A stretch of 61,678 nucleotides of DNA from Rhodocyclaceae bacterium (lineage in GTDB: Bacteria > Pseudomonadota > Gammaproteobacteria > Burkholderiales > Rhodocyclaceae). The position numbers and the translations under genes were made by a program. This document shows, piece after piece, positions 49,301 through 58,300 of this stretch; position 1 is the stretch's first letter; every line of letters starts with the position of its first letter. A model generated the notes under the pieces. It was not told the origin of the DNA and did not search any database. It saw nothing but the letters and a program-made list of their open reading frames with translations. Location of the stretch: positions 1-61,678 of the forward strand of contig VBWA01000034.1 of assembly GCA_006218025.1 (NCBI GenBank). Reading direction: 5' to 3'.

Positions 49301-50120
49301 CCTCAGTATTCCCGCCGGCGCCATAAAGGACCTGGCCGGCAACGCCTACGCTGGGACGAGCACCTACGACTTCACGACCTACACGACGTCCATTACGGGC
49401 ACGGCGGACAACGACACGCTCGACGGGACCCTCCTGTCCGAACCGATCTACGGCCTGGCCGGAGACGACATCATCAACGGCAAGGAAGGTTCCGACACGC
49501 TGCTTGGCGCCGAAGGCAATGACACCCTGGACGGGGGAACGGGAACGGATATCCTCAGGGGTGGCTCCGGCGACGATACCTATGTGCTGGACAGCGCAGG
49601 CGATGTCGTCGATGAAACCGATAGCCTGGGAGCCGACACCGGCGGCATCGACCTCGTCAAGGTCAATGTAGCCACGGCCAATGGCAGCTACACCCTGACG
49701 ACTTATGTCGAGAATGCCACGCTGACCCATGCGGTGGCCTACAAGCTCACGGGTAATGCCCTGGACAATATCCTGACCGGCAACGCCGCCGCCAATATTC
49801 TCGATGGCGGTGCCGGGGCCGACACCCTGATCGGCGCCGCCGGCAACGACATCTACATCGTCGACGATGCGGGCGACACCGTCACCGACGGTGCCGGTGT
49901 CGATACCGTACAGTCCGCGATCAGCTACACCCTGACGGCCAATCTGGAGAACCTGACGCTCACTGGCACGGCCAGCATTGACGGCACCGGCAACGCCCTG
50001 GCCAACACGATCCTCGGTAACGCCGGCGCCAACATCCTCGACGGCGGGCTGGGCGCCGACATCCTCAAGGGCGGAGCCGGCAACGACCGCTACCTCGTGG
50101 CCCTGACGGCGACCACCTGA
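43383..50120 (+). CDS. FG-GAP/RTX giant protein with embedded cyclophilin domain (5' part of a split gene)
   Basis: A 2245-residue product as read. Order: seven FG-GAP repeats (1-495), RTX plus an all-beta module (500-720), seven more FG-GAP repeats (730-1220), a second RTX plus all-beta module (1225-1445), two Ig-like domains (1446-1650), a cyclophilin-type peptidyl-prolyl isomerase (about 1655-1815), further Ig-like domains including an SbsA-like one (SSFSPADNALGAAPDANVLV), then RTX and VENLTLTG-type repeats. The isomerase keeps FHRVIPGFMVQGG (R1698, F1703, M1704, Q1706) and SQFYIN, so it is probably active. Start is GTG 43383 with AGGA before it. The frame ends at TGA 50118 because 43 nt are missing relative to an internal duplicate at 50985-51070. 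The rest of the gene continues in another frame. Confidence 0.8.
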   Translation: MAINLSDIAAGTGGFVINGQCTFDYSGSSVANAGDVNGDGLDDIIVGARGSDPAAGSNAGRSYVVFGQSGTTAIDLSAVAAGSGGFVINGQGASDLSGRAVTPAGDVNGDGLADLLIGAHGSDPAGLSDAGRSYVVFGKTATTAIDLSAIASGAGGFVINGQWLGEQSGHSVAPAGDVNGDGLADLIIGAYAGAPGIHSYAGRSYVVFGQTGSVAVNLSAVAGGGGFVINGQCTSDFSGRSVSAAGDVNGDGLGDLIVGADGVDTATASGAGRTYVVFGQTAGTTIDLAAVAAGSGGFAINGQGIADRSGFSAFGAGDVNGDGLADLIIGAFSSDPAAGTNAGRSYVVFGRTGTAVIDLSAVANGSGGFVINGQCAGDDSGFSVSAAGDVNGDGLADLIVGARFGDGPVGNWSGRSYLVFGRTGMTGINLSAVASGSGGFVINGQCVSDRSGQSVAGGGDVNGDGLADLIIGAYQADPAAGSNAGRSYVIFGNTTGAFGPTAVDQLGGSGADSLTGTSARETLVAGAGDDTLTGNGGADVLYGGTGNDLFVLNAGNLAALGANLGAGDNIGQLARIDGGSGIDTLRFSGSGLNVDLTVIANQGGSAPGSQSRIESVERIDLTGSGSSTLTLDASDVIDMAGMNSFNNGSGWAGLDAAVPMHQLVIDGNAGNVVTLTRYWTAGGSTVGDNGHTYTIYNADATAAQVLVDQSIACNVQAPPPFAVTPSTVKPSAIDLSAIAAGSGGFVINGQCANDKSGHSVASAGDVNGDGLADLIVGAPYSDPAAGSYAGRSYVVFGRTGTTAVELSAIDDGSGGFVINGQCDGDRNGWSVAGAGDVNGDGLADMIVGASFSTPVAGDWTGSSYVVFGKTDGIDIDLSAVATGAGGFVIRGECGYDFSGSSVTAAGDVNGDGLADLIVGAPQSDPNAQSRAGRSYVVFGQTGTTAIELSAISNGDGGFVISGECADDYSGSSVAGAGDVNGDGLADLIVGAWQSDPAGKVVAGRSYVVFGKSTGSAIDLSAVGTGSGGFVVNGQSAGDRSGRSVSGAGDVNGDGLADLVVGAYRSNLSDGRSYVVFGRTDNAAIDLSTISGGSGGFVINGQCSADNSGFSVSTAGDLNGDGMADLIVGAIFGDPAAATSAGRSYVVFGKSDGAAINLSAVAAGSGGFVVNGQCAQDWSGYSVAAGGDVNGDGLADLIVGAVTGDPAAGTDAGRSYVIFGSVTGAFGSTAVDQMGTTGNDTLTGTAVAETLVAGAGDDTLIGNGGADVLYGGAGDDRFEIDAGNVAALGSGASSGNYARIDGGSGIDTLAQAGSGVHLDLASIANQGGATPDSQSRIESIECIDLTGSGNNRLSLGVQDVIDMAGMNSFNNANGWIDGSYDMAAGGANGATPEQRHQLAVNGDAGDAVILVDSANWSSAGTVTKDSMTYRVINHGTSAAQLLIGNAVNIAPTGIVGAGGTATQGQTLTATNTLADFDGLGTISYQWQGSANGTTWSNIAGATADTLVLGPAQLGQRIRVQASYTDGNGTAESVASLATTTVNLQPTVTITDNIAGIANATSNLVYTLKFNQAVTGLAQNDFIVTNGTVGTVSGSGTTWTVNVTPDTDVASGTIGLTLKADAVMGTAGNPNLAVTNNSQAIDTRAPVAPGISSSFSTLVSLNTSLGDVILELDPSKAPTTVGNILRYVDQDLLDGTIFHRVIPGFMVQGGGFESGMSAIPTYAPIALETSITGLTNVRGSVAMARTNETDSATSQFYINLVNNSFLDYVSPASPGYAVFGSVVSGMAVIDSIATVPTHTVGAFANVPVSDVTLIQASSSRVSPTGAIFLGNLESGATWQYSLNSGSTWTNGSGNGFIMPVGTYTTGMVRIRETDAAGNMVQITPSLGTFIVDKTAPVVSSFSPADNALGAAPDANVLVTFNEAVKQGTGSIVLRNGAGTVIDTFDAATSSGKISLTGNRLTINPDANLALNTRYVLSIPAGAIKDLAGNAYAGTSTYDFTTYTTSITGTADNDTLDGTLLSEPIYGLAGDDIINGKEGSDTLLGAEGNDTLDGGTGTDILRGGSGDDTYVLDSAGDVVDETDSLGADTGGIDLVKVNVATANGSYTLTTYVENATLTHAVAYKLTGNALDNILTGNAAANILDGGAGADTLIGAAGNDIYIVDDAGDTVTDGAGVDTVQSAISYTLTANLENLTLTGTASIDGTGNALANTILGNAGANILDGGLGADILKGGAGNDRYLVALTATT

Positions 50121-53100
50121 TCCTCGGGATCAACCTGGAGAACCTGGACGCCAGCGCGACTACTACCACCCGCGTCAACCTGACCGGGAACGCGCTGGCC
50201 AACGTCCTGACCGGCAACGCCGCCGCCAATGTCCTCGACGGCGGCCTCGGCAACGACACCTTGATCGGCGGCGATGGCAACGACACGTATATCGTCGATA
50301 CCGCAGGCGACACCGTCACCGAGCTTGCCGACGAAGGCACCGACACGGTGAGTGTCAAGATAGCCACGGCGGGCGGCAGCTACGTCCTGCCGGGCAACGT
50401 CGACAACGGCCGCCTGCTCAACGTCGTAGCCTTCAACCTGACGGGAAACTCGGATACCAACACCCTCACCGGCAATGCCGCCAACAACACCCTCGATGGC
50501 GGCGCCGGTGCCGATACCCTGAACGGCGCCGCCGGCAACGACACCTATCTCGTCGAAGATGCGGGCGACACCATCATCGACAGTGCCGGTATCGATACCG
50601 TGCAGTCCTCGATCGACTACATCCTGGCCGCCAACCTGGAGAACCTGACGCTCACTGGCGCGGCCATCAACGCCACCGGCAACAACCTGGCCAACATCCT
50701 GATCGGCAATGCCGGCAACAACGTCCTCACCGGTTACGCGGGCAACGACACCTACGTCGTGCAGAGTACCGACGACACCATCATAGACAGTGCGGGTATC
50801 GATCTCGTTCAGACCGACATCACCTACAGCCTGAGCGACAAACCCGACCTGGAGAACCTGACCCTCACCGGCATCGCCGATATCGACGCCACGGGCAATG
50901 CCCTGGCCAACACGATCCTCGGCAATGTCGGCGCCAACATCCTCGACGGCGGGGCCGGCAACGACATCCTCAAGGGCGGAGCCGGCAACGACCGCTACCT
51001 CGTGGCCCTGACGGCGACCATGGTCCTGTCCGGCGGCAATACACTGCTCGCCACGACCAGCACCCTGATCCTCGGGATCAACCTCGAGAACCTGGACGCC
51101 GGCGCGACCACCACCACCCGCCTCAACCTGACCGGCAACGCGCTGGCCAACGTCCTGACCGGCAACGCCGCCGCCAACATCCTCGATGGCGGGCTCGGCA
51201 ACGACAGCCTCATCGGTGGCGCCGGCAACGACACCTACCTCGTCGACAACCTGCTGGACGCGATCACCGAGGGCGTGGATGCCGGTACCGACCTGGCGAA
51301 GATCAGCATCGCTACGGCGGGCGGCAGCTACGTCCTGGCGGAGAACGTCGAGAACGGCACTCTGGTCAACGCAGTCGCCTTCAACCTGACCGGCAACGCG
51401 CTGGATAACATGCTCACGGGTAATGCCGCCAACAACATCCTCGACGGCGGTGGCGGTGTCGACACCTTAAATGGCGCCGCCGGCAACGACACCTACATCG
51501 TCGATGGGCTGGAAGACATCATCACCGACAGTGCCGGGATCGATACCGTACAGTCCGCGATCGACTACACCCTGGTGGCCAATCTGGAACACCTGACGCT
51601 CACTGGCACGGCCGTCAGCGCCACCGGCAATAACCTGGCCAACATCCTGATCGGCAATGCCGGCAACAACGTGCTCACCGGCGGCACCGGCAACGACACT
51701 TACATCGTACAGAACGCCGGCGACACCATCAGTGAACTCTCGACGCTCCCGACCGAGATCGACACGGTCCTGTCCTCGGTTAACTGGACCTTGGGTGACA
51801 ATCTGGAACACCTGACGCTCACCGGCACGGCCGCCATCAACGCCACCGGCAACAGCAAGGCCAACAACCTGATCGGCAACGACGGCGCCAATACCCTGGA
51901 CGGCGGGGCCGGCAACGACACCCTCAAGGGCGGCAAGGGCGACGACACCTACCGGGTGGCCCTCAAGACCGCGGGTACGGGCGCCACGATGACGGTAGCC
52001 CTCGAAGACCTCATCACCGAAAACCTCAACGAAGGCACCGATACGCTGATCCTCGCCGGCAGTGCCACCCTGACCAACGCTACCACCCTCACCCTGGCGG
52101 CGAACTTCGAGAAACTCGACGCCGGCGCGACCTCGGCGACGAAGCTCAACCTCACCGGCAACGCCCTGACCAACACCCTGACCGGCAACGCCGCCGCGAA
52201 CATCCTCGATGGCGGGCTCGGCAGCGACAGCCTGATCGGCGGCGACGGCAACGACACGTATTTCGTCGACAACCTGCTGGACACGATCACCGAAGGCGTG
52301 GATGCCGGTACCGACCTGGCGAAGATCAGCATCGCGACGGCAGGCGGCAGCTACGTGCTGGCGGACAACGTGGAGAACGGCACTCTGGTCAACATCGTAG
52401 CCTTCAACCTGACTGGAAATTCGGGCGCCAACACCCTCACCGGCAATGCCGCCAACAACATCCTCGACGGCGGCGTCGGCAACGACATCCTGATCGGCGG
52501 CACCGGCAACGACACCTACATCATCGACAGCTTCGACGACACGATTTTCGAACCGGCCGGCGGCGGTACCGACACGGCGCAGTCCACGACCAGCTACACG
52601 CTTGCCGACAAGCCCAATATTGAGAACCTGACGCTGACCGGCGTCGACGCCGTCTATGCCATTGGCAATGCGCTGGCCAACGTCCTCACCGGCAATGCCG
52701 GCAACAACATCCTCGACGGCGGCGCCGGCGCAGACAAACTGATCGGCGGCGCCGGCAACGACACGTATCGTGCCGGCATCGGCGATGTAGTCAGCGAAGC
52801 CAGCGGTTCGGCGTCAGGCGGCGGCACGGATATTCTGGATATCCGTGCCGCCACGTCAGGCCTGACGGCGGCGCTCGCCCTGGCCTTCGACAACTTCAGC
52901 CAGGATCTGAAGTTCAGCCGGGTCAATGGCGGCAATGACCTGCGCATCGACCTTGCGGTGAACGGCGGCGCATCGGCCGGCGCGATCACGGTCGCCGGCA
53001 TGAGCAATGCGTCGACGATGGTCGAGACGCTGCGGCTCTATTCCGGCAACGGCACGCAGATCGGCGGCGGGGACATCGACCTGACCTCTGTGTGGGCGGC

Positions 53101-53173
53101 CTCGGGGACCACGGCGACGGCGCTGACGCTTGCCGGCGGCCCCGGCACGTACGGAGCGCTGGTGCAGGCCTGA
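50117..53173 (+). pseudogene. 3' continuation of the FG-GAP/cyclophilin giant gene after a 43-nt deletion
   Basis: The frame is open from 50117 (LILGINLENLDASATTTT) and joins the upstream gene if 43 nt are restored, giving roughly 3260 residues in total. It is made of RTX/VENLTLTG repeats (GGAGNDTYLVDNLLDAITEG, ANLENLTLTGxAxxATGNNLAN) and ends with a non-repetitive domain (about the last 125 residues: FDNFSQDLKFSRVNGGNDLR to GGPGTYGALVQA). The first plausible start codon in this frame is TTG 50261, with no good ribosome site, so independent translation is doubtful. Without this part the upstream product loses its C-terminal export region. Confidence 0.72.
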
Positions 53174-53257
53174 GCCAGTTCGCAGGAACAGCCGAGACCC
53201 CAGTAAGCCGGCCGCCAGGGCCCGTCCGGATCGGAGCCTTGCGCCGACTCGCCCCAA

Positions 53258-53286
53258 TTGTGCGTTCGCCGGGAATGTTGGATAAT
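53258..53286 (+). promoter_or_regulatory. Putative promoter of the dehydrogenase/hydratase gene
   Basis: TTGTGC (53258-53263), 17-nt spacer, GATAAT (53281-53286), about 32 nt before ATG 53319. The -10 box matches five of six positions; the -35 box is weak. Confidence 0.4.
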
Positions 53287-53318
53287 TCGTTTGTATACCG
53301 CATACACAGGATCTCGCC

Positions 53319-55331
53319 ATGACCACCGCATTCGCCAATCCGCTGCTCGCCACGCCCTCCCGCCCCCTGCCCCGCGCCGTCGCCATCATCGGTGCCGGCA
53401 CCATCGGGCCCGACATCGGCTATTACCTCAAGAGCGCGCTGCCGGATCTGAAGCTGTATCTAGTCGACGTCTCGCAAAAAGCCGTGGAGGATGCGCTGTT
53501 GCGCTTTGCCGAGTACTCGCGCAAGGCAGTGGCGCGCGGCAAGATGAGCGAGGCCGATGCCAAGGCCGTGATCACCAAGCTTTACGGCACGCTCGATTAC
53601 GCCGACATCGCCGATGCCGACTGGGTGATCGAGGCCGCCACGGAAAACCTCGCCCTCAAGCGCAGGATATTCGCGCAGATCGAGGCCGTCGTCCGCCCCG
53701 ATGCGCTGATCACGTCCAACACCAGTTCGCTGCCGGCAGAACAAATCTTCTCGCAGCTGAAGCACCCGGAGCGGGCCACGGTGACGCATTTCTTCGCCCC
53801 GGCCTGGCGCAATCCGGCGGTCGAAGTTATCCGCTGGAACAAGACCGATCCGGCCGTGGTCGAGTACCTGCGCTGGGTCTTCTGCACCACCGGCAAGGTG
53901 CCGCTGGTCACTGCCGACGTGGCCTGCTTCATGCTCGACCGCATTTTCGACAACTGGTGCAACGAATCGGCGATGCTGCTCGATCGCGCCACCGCCGCCG
54001 AAGTCGACAGCGTCGCCGCCGAGTTCGTGCACGCCGGCCCCTTCTTCGTGCTCAACATGGCGCACGGCAATCCGATCATCACCGAGACCAACACGCTGCA
54101 GGCCGAAATGGAAGGCGAGCACTACCGCCCGGCGCCGGTGTTCCGCTCGGTCGATACTTGGGTCACGGTGCCACCCGGCAAGCGCGTCGAAGTCCCCAAG
54201 GAAACTGCACAGGCGGTGCGCGAGCGCCTGCTCGGCATCCTGTTCTCGCAGAGCGTGGACATCGTCGACCGCAAGATCGGCGATTCGGCCGACCTCGACC
54301 TGGGCTGCCGGCTGGCGCTCGGCTTCAAGCACGGCCCGCTCGACGTGATGCGCAGCCTCGGCGAGCAGACCACCGGCCGCGCGCTGATCCGCCTGCGCGA
54401 CGAGCGCCCCGGCATGCCGATGCCCGCGCGCTCCTTCGACGCCTACCAGGGCTTCCTGCGCCACATCCTGGTCGACGATCTCGGCGACGTGAAAGTCATC
54501 ACCCTGCGCCGGCCGGAAGCGATGAACGCGCTGCATGACGAGATGAACGACGAAATCCTCTCCGTCATCCGCCGCTTCGAAAACGACCCCAAGGTCACCG
54601 GCTTCGTCCTCACCGGCTATGGCACCCGCGCCTTCTGCGCCGGCGGCGATATCGGCCGCTTCGTCGACATGCTGGGCGATGCGCCGGCTTCCGAGCAGTA
54701 CGCCCGCGACTGCTCGCGCCTGCTGGTGCACCTGGACCGGATGAAGAAGCCCGTGGTCGCGGCCCTGAACGGCATGGCCCTCGGCGGCGGCTTCGAACTG
54801 GCGGCGCGCTGTCACGGCATCGTCGCACTGAAGAGGGCGTGGATCCAGATGCCGGAAGTCACGCTGGGCATCGTGCACGGCATCGGCGCCATGGTGGTGC
54901 CCTACCGCCGCTGGCCCCATGCCAGCTCCACCTTCAACGCCATGCTGCGCACGGCCGAGCGCCTCAAGGCCGGCCGCGCCCATGAGCTCGGCGTGATCGA
55001 TGCGCTGGCCGATAACTACGAACAACTGATCGGCATGGCCGTGGCGCGTGTGCGCGAATTGTCGGGCCGCGTCAAACCGATCGGCGACGCGCCGGTTTCC
55101 GTCACCATCGAACCCGTGGAAGCCAAGGCCGCCAGCGGCCAGGTGCTCAGCCGCGAATGCATCGACCTGATGGAGCAGGCCATCCTCGAAGCCGCCGCAG
55201 CACAGAGCTTCGCCGAGGCGCTCGAAGTCGGCTACAAGGCCTTCGGCCTCTCGGCCTGCATCGAGAGCGCGCGCGAAGGCATCACGTCATTCAAGGAAAA
55301 GCGCGCGCCGGATTTCAGCAAGACGAAGTAG
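53319..55331 (+). CDS. Fused 3-hydroxyacyl-CoA dehydrogenase / enoyl-CoA hydratase (dehydrogenase first)
   Basis: A 670-residue bifunctional beta-oxidation-type enzyme. The N-terminal half is a 3-hydroxyacyl-CoA dehydrogenase: NAD fold AIIGAGTIGPDIG, catalytic H157 (THFFAP) and E169 (AVEVI). The catalytic-site asparagine expected at 207 (GFIVNR in most enzymes) is D207 (CFMLDR). The C-terminal half is a crotonase with oxyanion-hole segment AFCAGGDIGRF and both catalytic glutamates, E493 (GGGFELA) and E513 (MPEVTLG), at the canonical 20-residue spacing. The order is opposite to FadB/FadJ and like the archaeal crotonyl-CoA hydratase/3-hydroxybutyryl-CoA dehydrogenase of the Metallosphaera type. 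ATG 53319 follows AGGATC. It could act downstream of the acyl-CoA dehydrogenase or the ligase in this window. Confidence 0.9.
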   Translation: MTTAFANPLLATPSRPLPRAVAIIGAGTIGPDIGYYLKSALPDLKLYLVDVSQKAVEDALLRFAEYSRKAVARGKMSEADAKAVITKLYGTLDYADIADADWVIEAATENLALKRRIFAQIEAVVRPDALITSNTSSLPAEQIFSQLKHPERATVTHFFAPAWRNPAVEVIRWNKTDPAVVEYLRWVFCTTGKVPLVTADVACFMLDRIFDNWCNESAMLLDRATAAEVDSVAAEFVHAGPFFVLNMAHGNPIITETNTLQAEMEGEHYRPAPVFRSVDTWVTVPPGKRVEVPKETAQAVRERLLGILFSQSVDIVDRKIGDSADLDLGCRLALGFKHGPLDVMRSLGEQTTGRALIRLRDERPGMPMPARSFDAYQGFLRHILVDDLGDVKVITLRRPEAMNALHDEMNDEILSVIRRFENDPKVTGFVLTGYGTRAFCAGGDIGRFVDMLGDAPASEQYARDCSRLLVHLDRMKKPVVAALNGMALGGGFELAARCHGIVALKRAWIQMPEVTLGIVHGIGAMVVPYRRWPHASSTFNAMLRTAERLKAGRAHELGVIDALADNYEQLIGMAVARVRELSGRVKPIGDAPVSVTIEPVEAKAASGQVLSRECIDLMEQAILEAAAAQSFAEALEVGYKAFGLSACIESAREGITSFKEKRAPDFSKTK

Positions 55332-55372
55332 CCGGCCGTCTTCTCGCGTTCTCGAACCCGCCATCCTCCTTT

Positions 55373-58300
55373 TCAGGGAGCCGGGAAGGCCACGAAATCA
55401 CTCGCAGTCAGCGCAGGCTTGATCGCGGAGGTGATCTGGGCGAAGGCAATCGGCGCGCTACCGCCGCCGTTGCCGTCCGCATCGAAGTAGAGCATTCCGC
55501 TGGTCAGGTTGTAGATGATGCGGTCCGTCGCGTCGGCGGCTGTCGTCGTCCCGGCGCCTGACACGAAGGCATCGCTCGTTAACGTGCCACTCACCAGCCC
55601 CGTGAACACACTGTCGTCCAGCTTGAACTGGTCGATCGCAGCAACGAAATCCCGGATGCGGTCCAGATTGGTCGCGACGTTGAGCGGCTGCTCAAAAACG
55701 AACTGATCCGCCCCGGCTCCGCCCATCATCAGGTCGTTGCCGGGGCTGCCGATGAGTACGTCGTTGCCTGGGGTACCCATGTGCGTGACGGCGAACGTGT
55801 CCAGACTACCATCGACGTTGTAGCGCACCAGTGCGAAATCCGTATTGCTGCCGTTGTCGCTTGCCCCTGCCACCAGGATCCGACCGTCGGCCTGCACAGT
55901 GATGCTGAAACCGTTGTCCAGGCCCGCGCCGATAGCGGTGGTGAGCTTGCCATCCCCATCGAAGCTGCTATCCAGGCTGCCATTGGTGTTGTAACGGACC
56001 AGGGCAAAGTCGTTGTTGCTGCCGTTCCAGCTCCACCCCGCCAAAAGGATTTTGCCATCCGATTGCACGGTAACGCTGCGACCCCAGTCTTCGTTCGAAC
56101 CGATGGCGGTGGTGAGCATGCCGGCGGTACCAAAGCCGCCGTCCAGCGTTCCATCGGTGTTGTAGCGCACCAGCGCGAAGTCGTAGGCGCCGCCGACATA
56201 GCTTCCCCCTGCCACCAGAATCTTGCCGTCGGCTTGCAAGGTGATGCTTTGGGCAACGTCAAAGCTCGCGCCGATGTCTGTGGTGAGCATGCCGGCCGCA
56301 CCAAAGCCGCCGTCCAGCGTGCCGTCGGCGTTGTAGCGCACCACGGCAAACTCATTGCTGTTATGACCCGCGACCAGTATCTTGCCGTCCGGCTGCAGGA
56401 CACTGCAGTTGGCGAAATCATTGCCGCCAGCAAAGTCGGTGACGAGCATGCCATCACCGGAGAAGCCGGTGTCGAGGCTGCCATCGGCCATGTAGCGCAC
56501 CAGGGCAAAGTCTGCGTCGCCACTCCAGCTTTCCCCTGCTACAAGAATCTTGCCATCCGGCTGCACGGTGACGCTGTAACCATTGTCCAACTCCGTACCG
56601 ATGACGGTGGTGAGCTTGCCGTCGCCATCGAAGCCGGTGTCCAGAGTTCCATCAGCGTTGTAGCGGACCAGGGCGAAGTCGTTGTTGCTGCCATTGAAGC
56701 TGTACCCCGCCACAAGAATCTTGCCGTCGGCCTGCACGGTAACGCTTTGACCGGTGTCATCGCCCGTACCGATCGCGGTAATGAGCGTGCCATCACCATC
56801 GAAGCCGGTATCCAGAGTGCCATCGGCGTTGTAGCGAACGAGCGCAAAGTCGTTGTTGCTGCCGTTATGACTGACTCCCGCCACCAATATCCTGCCATCC
56901 GGCTGCACGGTGACACTGTAACCCGCGTCATTGCCCGACCCAATCGCAGTGGTGAGCTTGCCATCGCCGGCAGCGAAGCTCGGTGCCTGATTGAGGTTGA
57001 TCACGTCAGTATTGATCAGCAGCTGCGCGACGGAATCATCGGCGTTGTAGACGGTATAGGTGTGTGCGCCGTTGCTGACGGTGCCCGCATCGGTCCAGAG
57101 GCCGGCGACATTGACGATATCCCCCGCATCGCCGTCCACGACGAGTTGGTGCCGCTGCACCGTGCCGCCCAATCCCGTCCAGCCATTGCCATTGTTGAAG
57201 GCGTTCATCCCCGCCATGTCGACAACATCGCGAGCCGAGAGCGTCAGCGTATTGTTGCCGCTGCCGGTGAGATCGATGCGCTCGACCGATTCGATGCGCG
57301 AGGTGCTGGAGGGTGCAACACCGCCCTGATTGGCGATGGCGGCAAGATTCACCGTCTCGCCAGCGCCGACTATTGCCAGGGTATCGATGCCGCTGCCGCC
57401 GTCGATGCGGGCGTAGTTGCCGGACGTGAAATTGGCACCGAGGGCGGCGAGATTGCCGCCGTTGATCTCGAAGCGATCGTCCCCGGCACCGCCGTAAAGA
57501 ACGTCGGCACCGCCGTTGCCCACCAGGGTGTCGTTACCGGCGCCGCCAACGAGGGTTTCGGCAATGCCGCTGCCGTTGAGCAAATCGTTGCCGGGACTGC
57601 CCATCTGATCGACGTTGGTCTGGCTGAAGACGCCCGAGGTGGTGCCGAAGATCACGTAGCTGCGGCCGGCATTGCCGCCGGCGGCTGGGTCGCCGTAGTT
57701 CGCGCCGACGATCAGGTCGGCCAGGCCGTCGCCATTGACGTCCCCTGCGCTGCCAACACTAATACCGCTGCGGTCGTCCCCGGCCTGGCCGTTGATCACA
57801 AAGCCATTCATGCCCGCCGCGACGGCCGATAGCTCGATGGGGCTTCCCGAAGTCTGGCCGAACACCACATAGCTGCGTCCGGCATTGCTGCCGGAGGCGG
57901 GGTCGCTGAAGTATGCGCCGACGATCAGGTCGGCCAGACCATCGCCATTCATGTCGCCGGCGCTGGCGACACTAATGCCGCTGCGGTCATACGCACTCTG
58001 GCCGTTGATGACGAAGCCGCCGCTGCCGTTGGCGATCGCCGTAAGCTCGATGGGGCCGGCTCCGCTCTGGCCGAATACCACATAGCTGCGCCCCGCTATT
58101 CCGCCGGGGCTGAGGGCAAAGGGCGCCCCGACGATCAGATCGGCCAGTCCATCGCCGTTGACATCGCCGGCGCTGGCGACACTGGTGCCGCTGCCGGTGC
58201 CACTGGTGTGATCGTCCGACCCACCGTTGATGACAAAGCCGCCGCTGCCGGCTGCGACTGCACCGAGATTGATGGGGCTGGTTTCGGTATGGCCGAACAC

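Noticed and set aside
50105-50130. Programmed frameshift or selenocysteine read-through at TGA 50118
   Set aside because: No slippery heptamer or hairpin is apparent, and the internal duplicate shows a plain 43-nt loss that explains the break.
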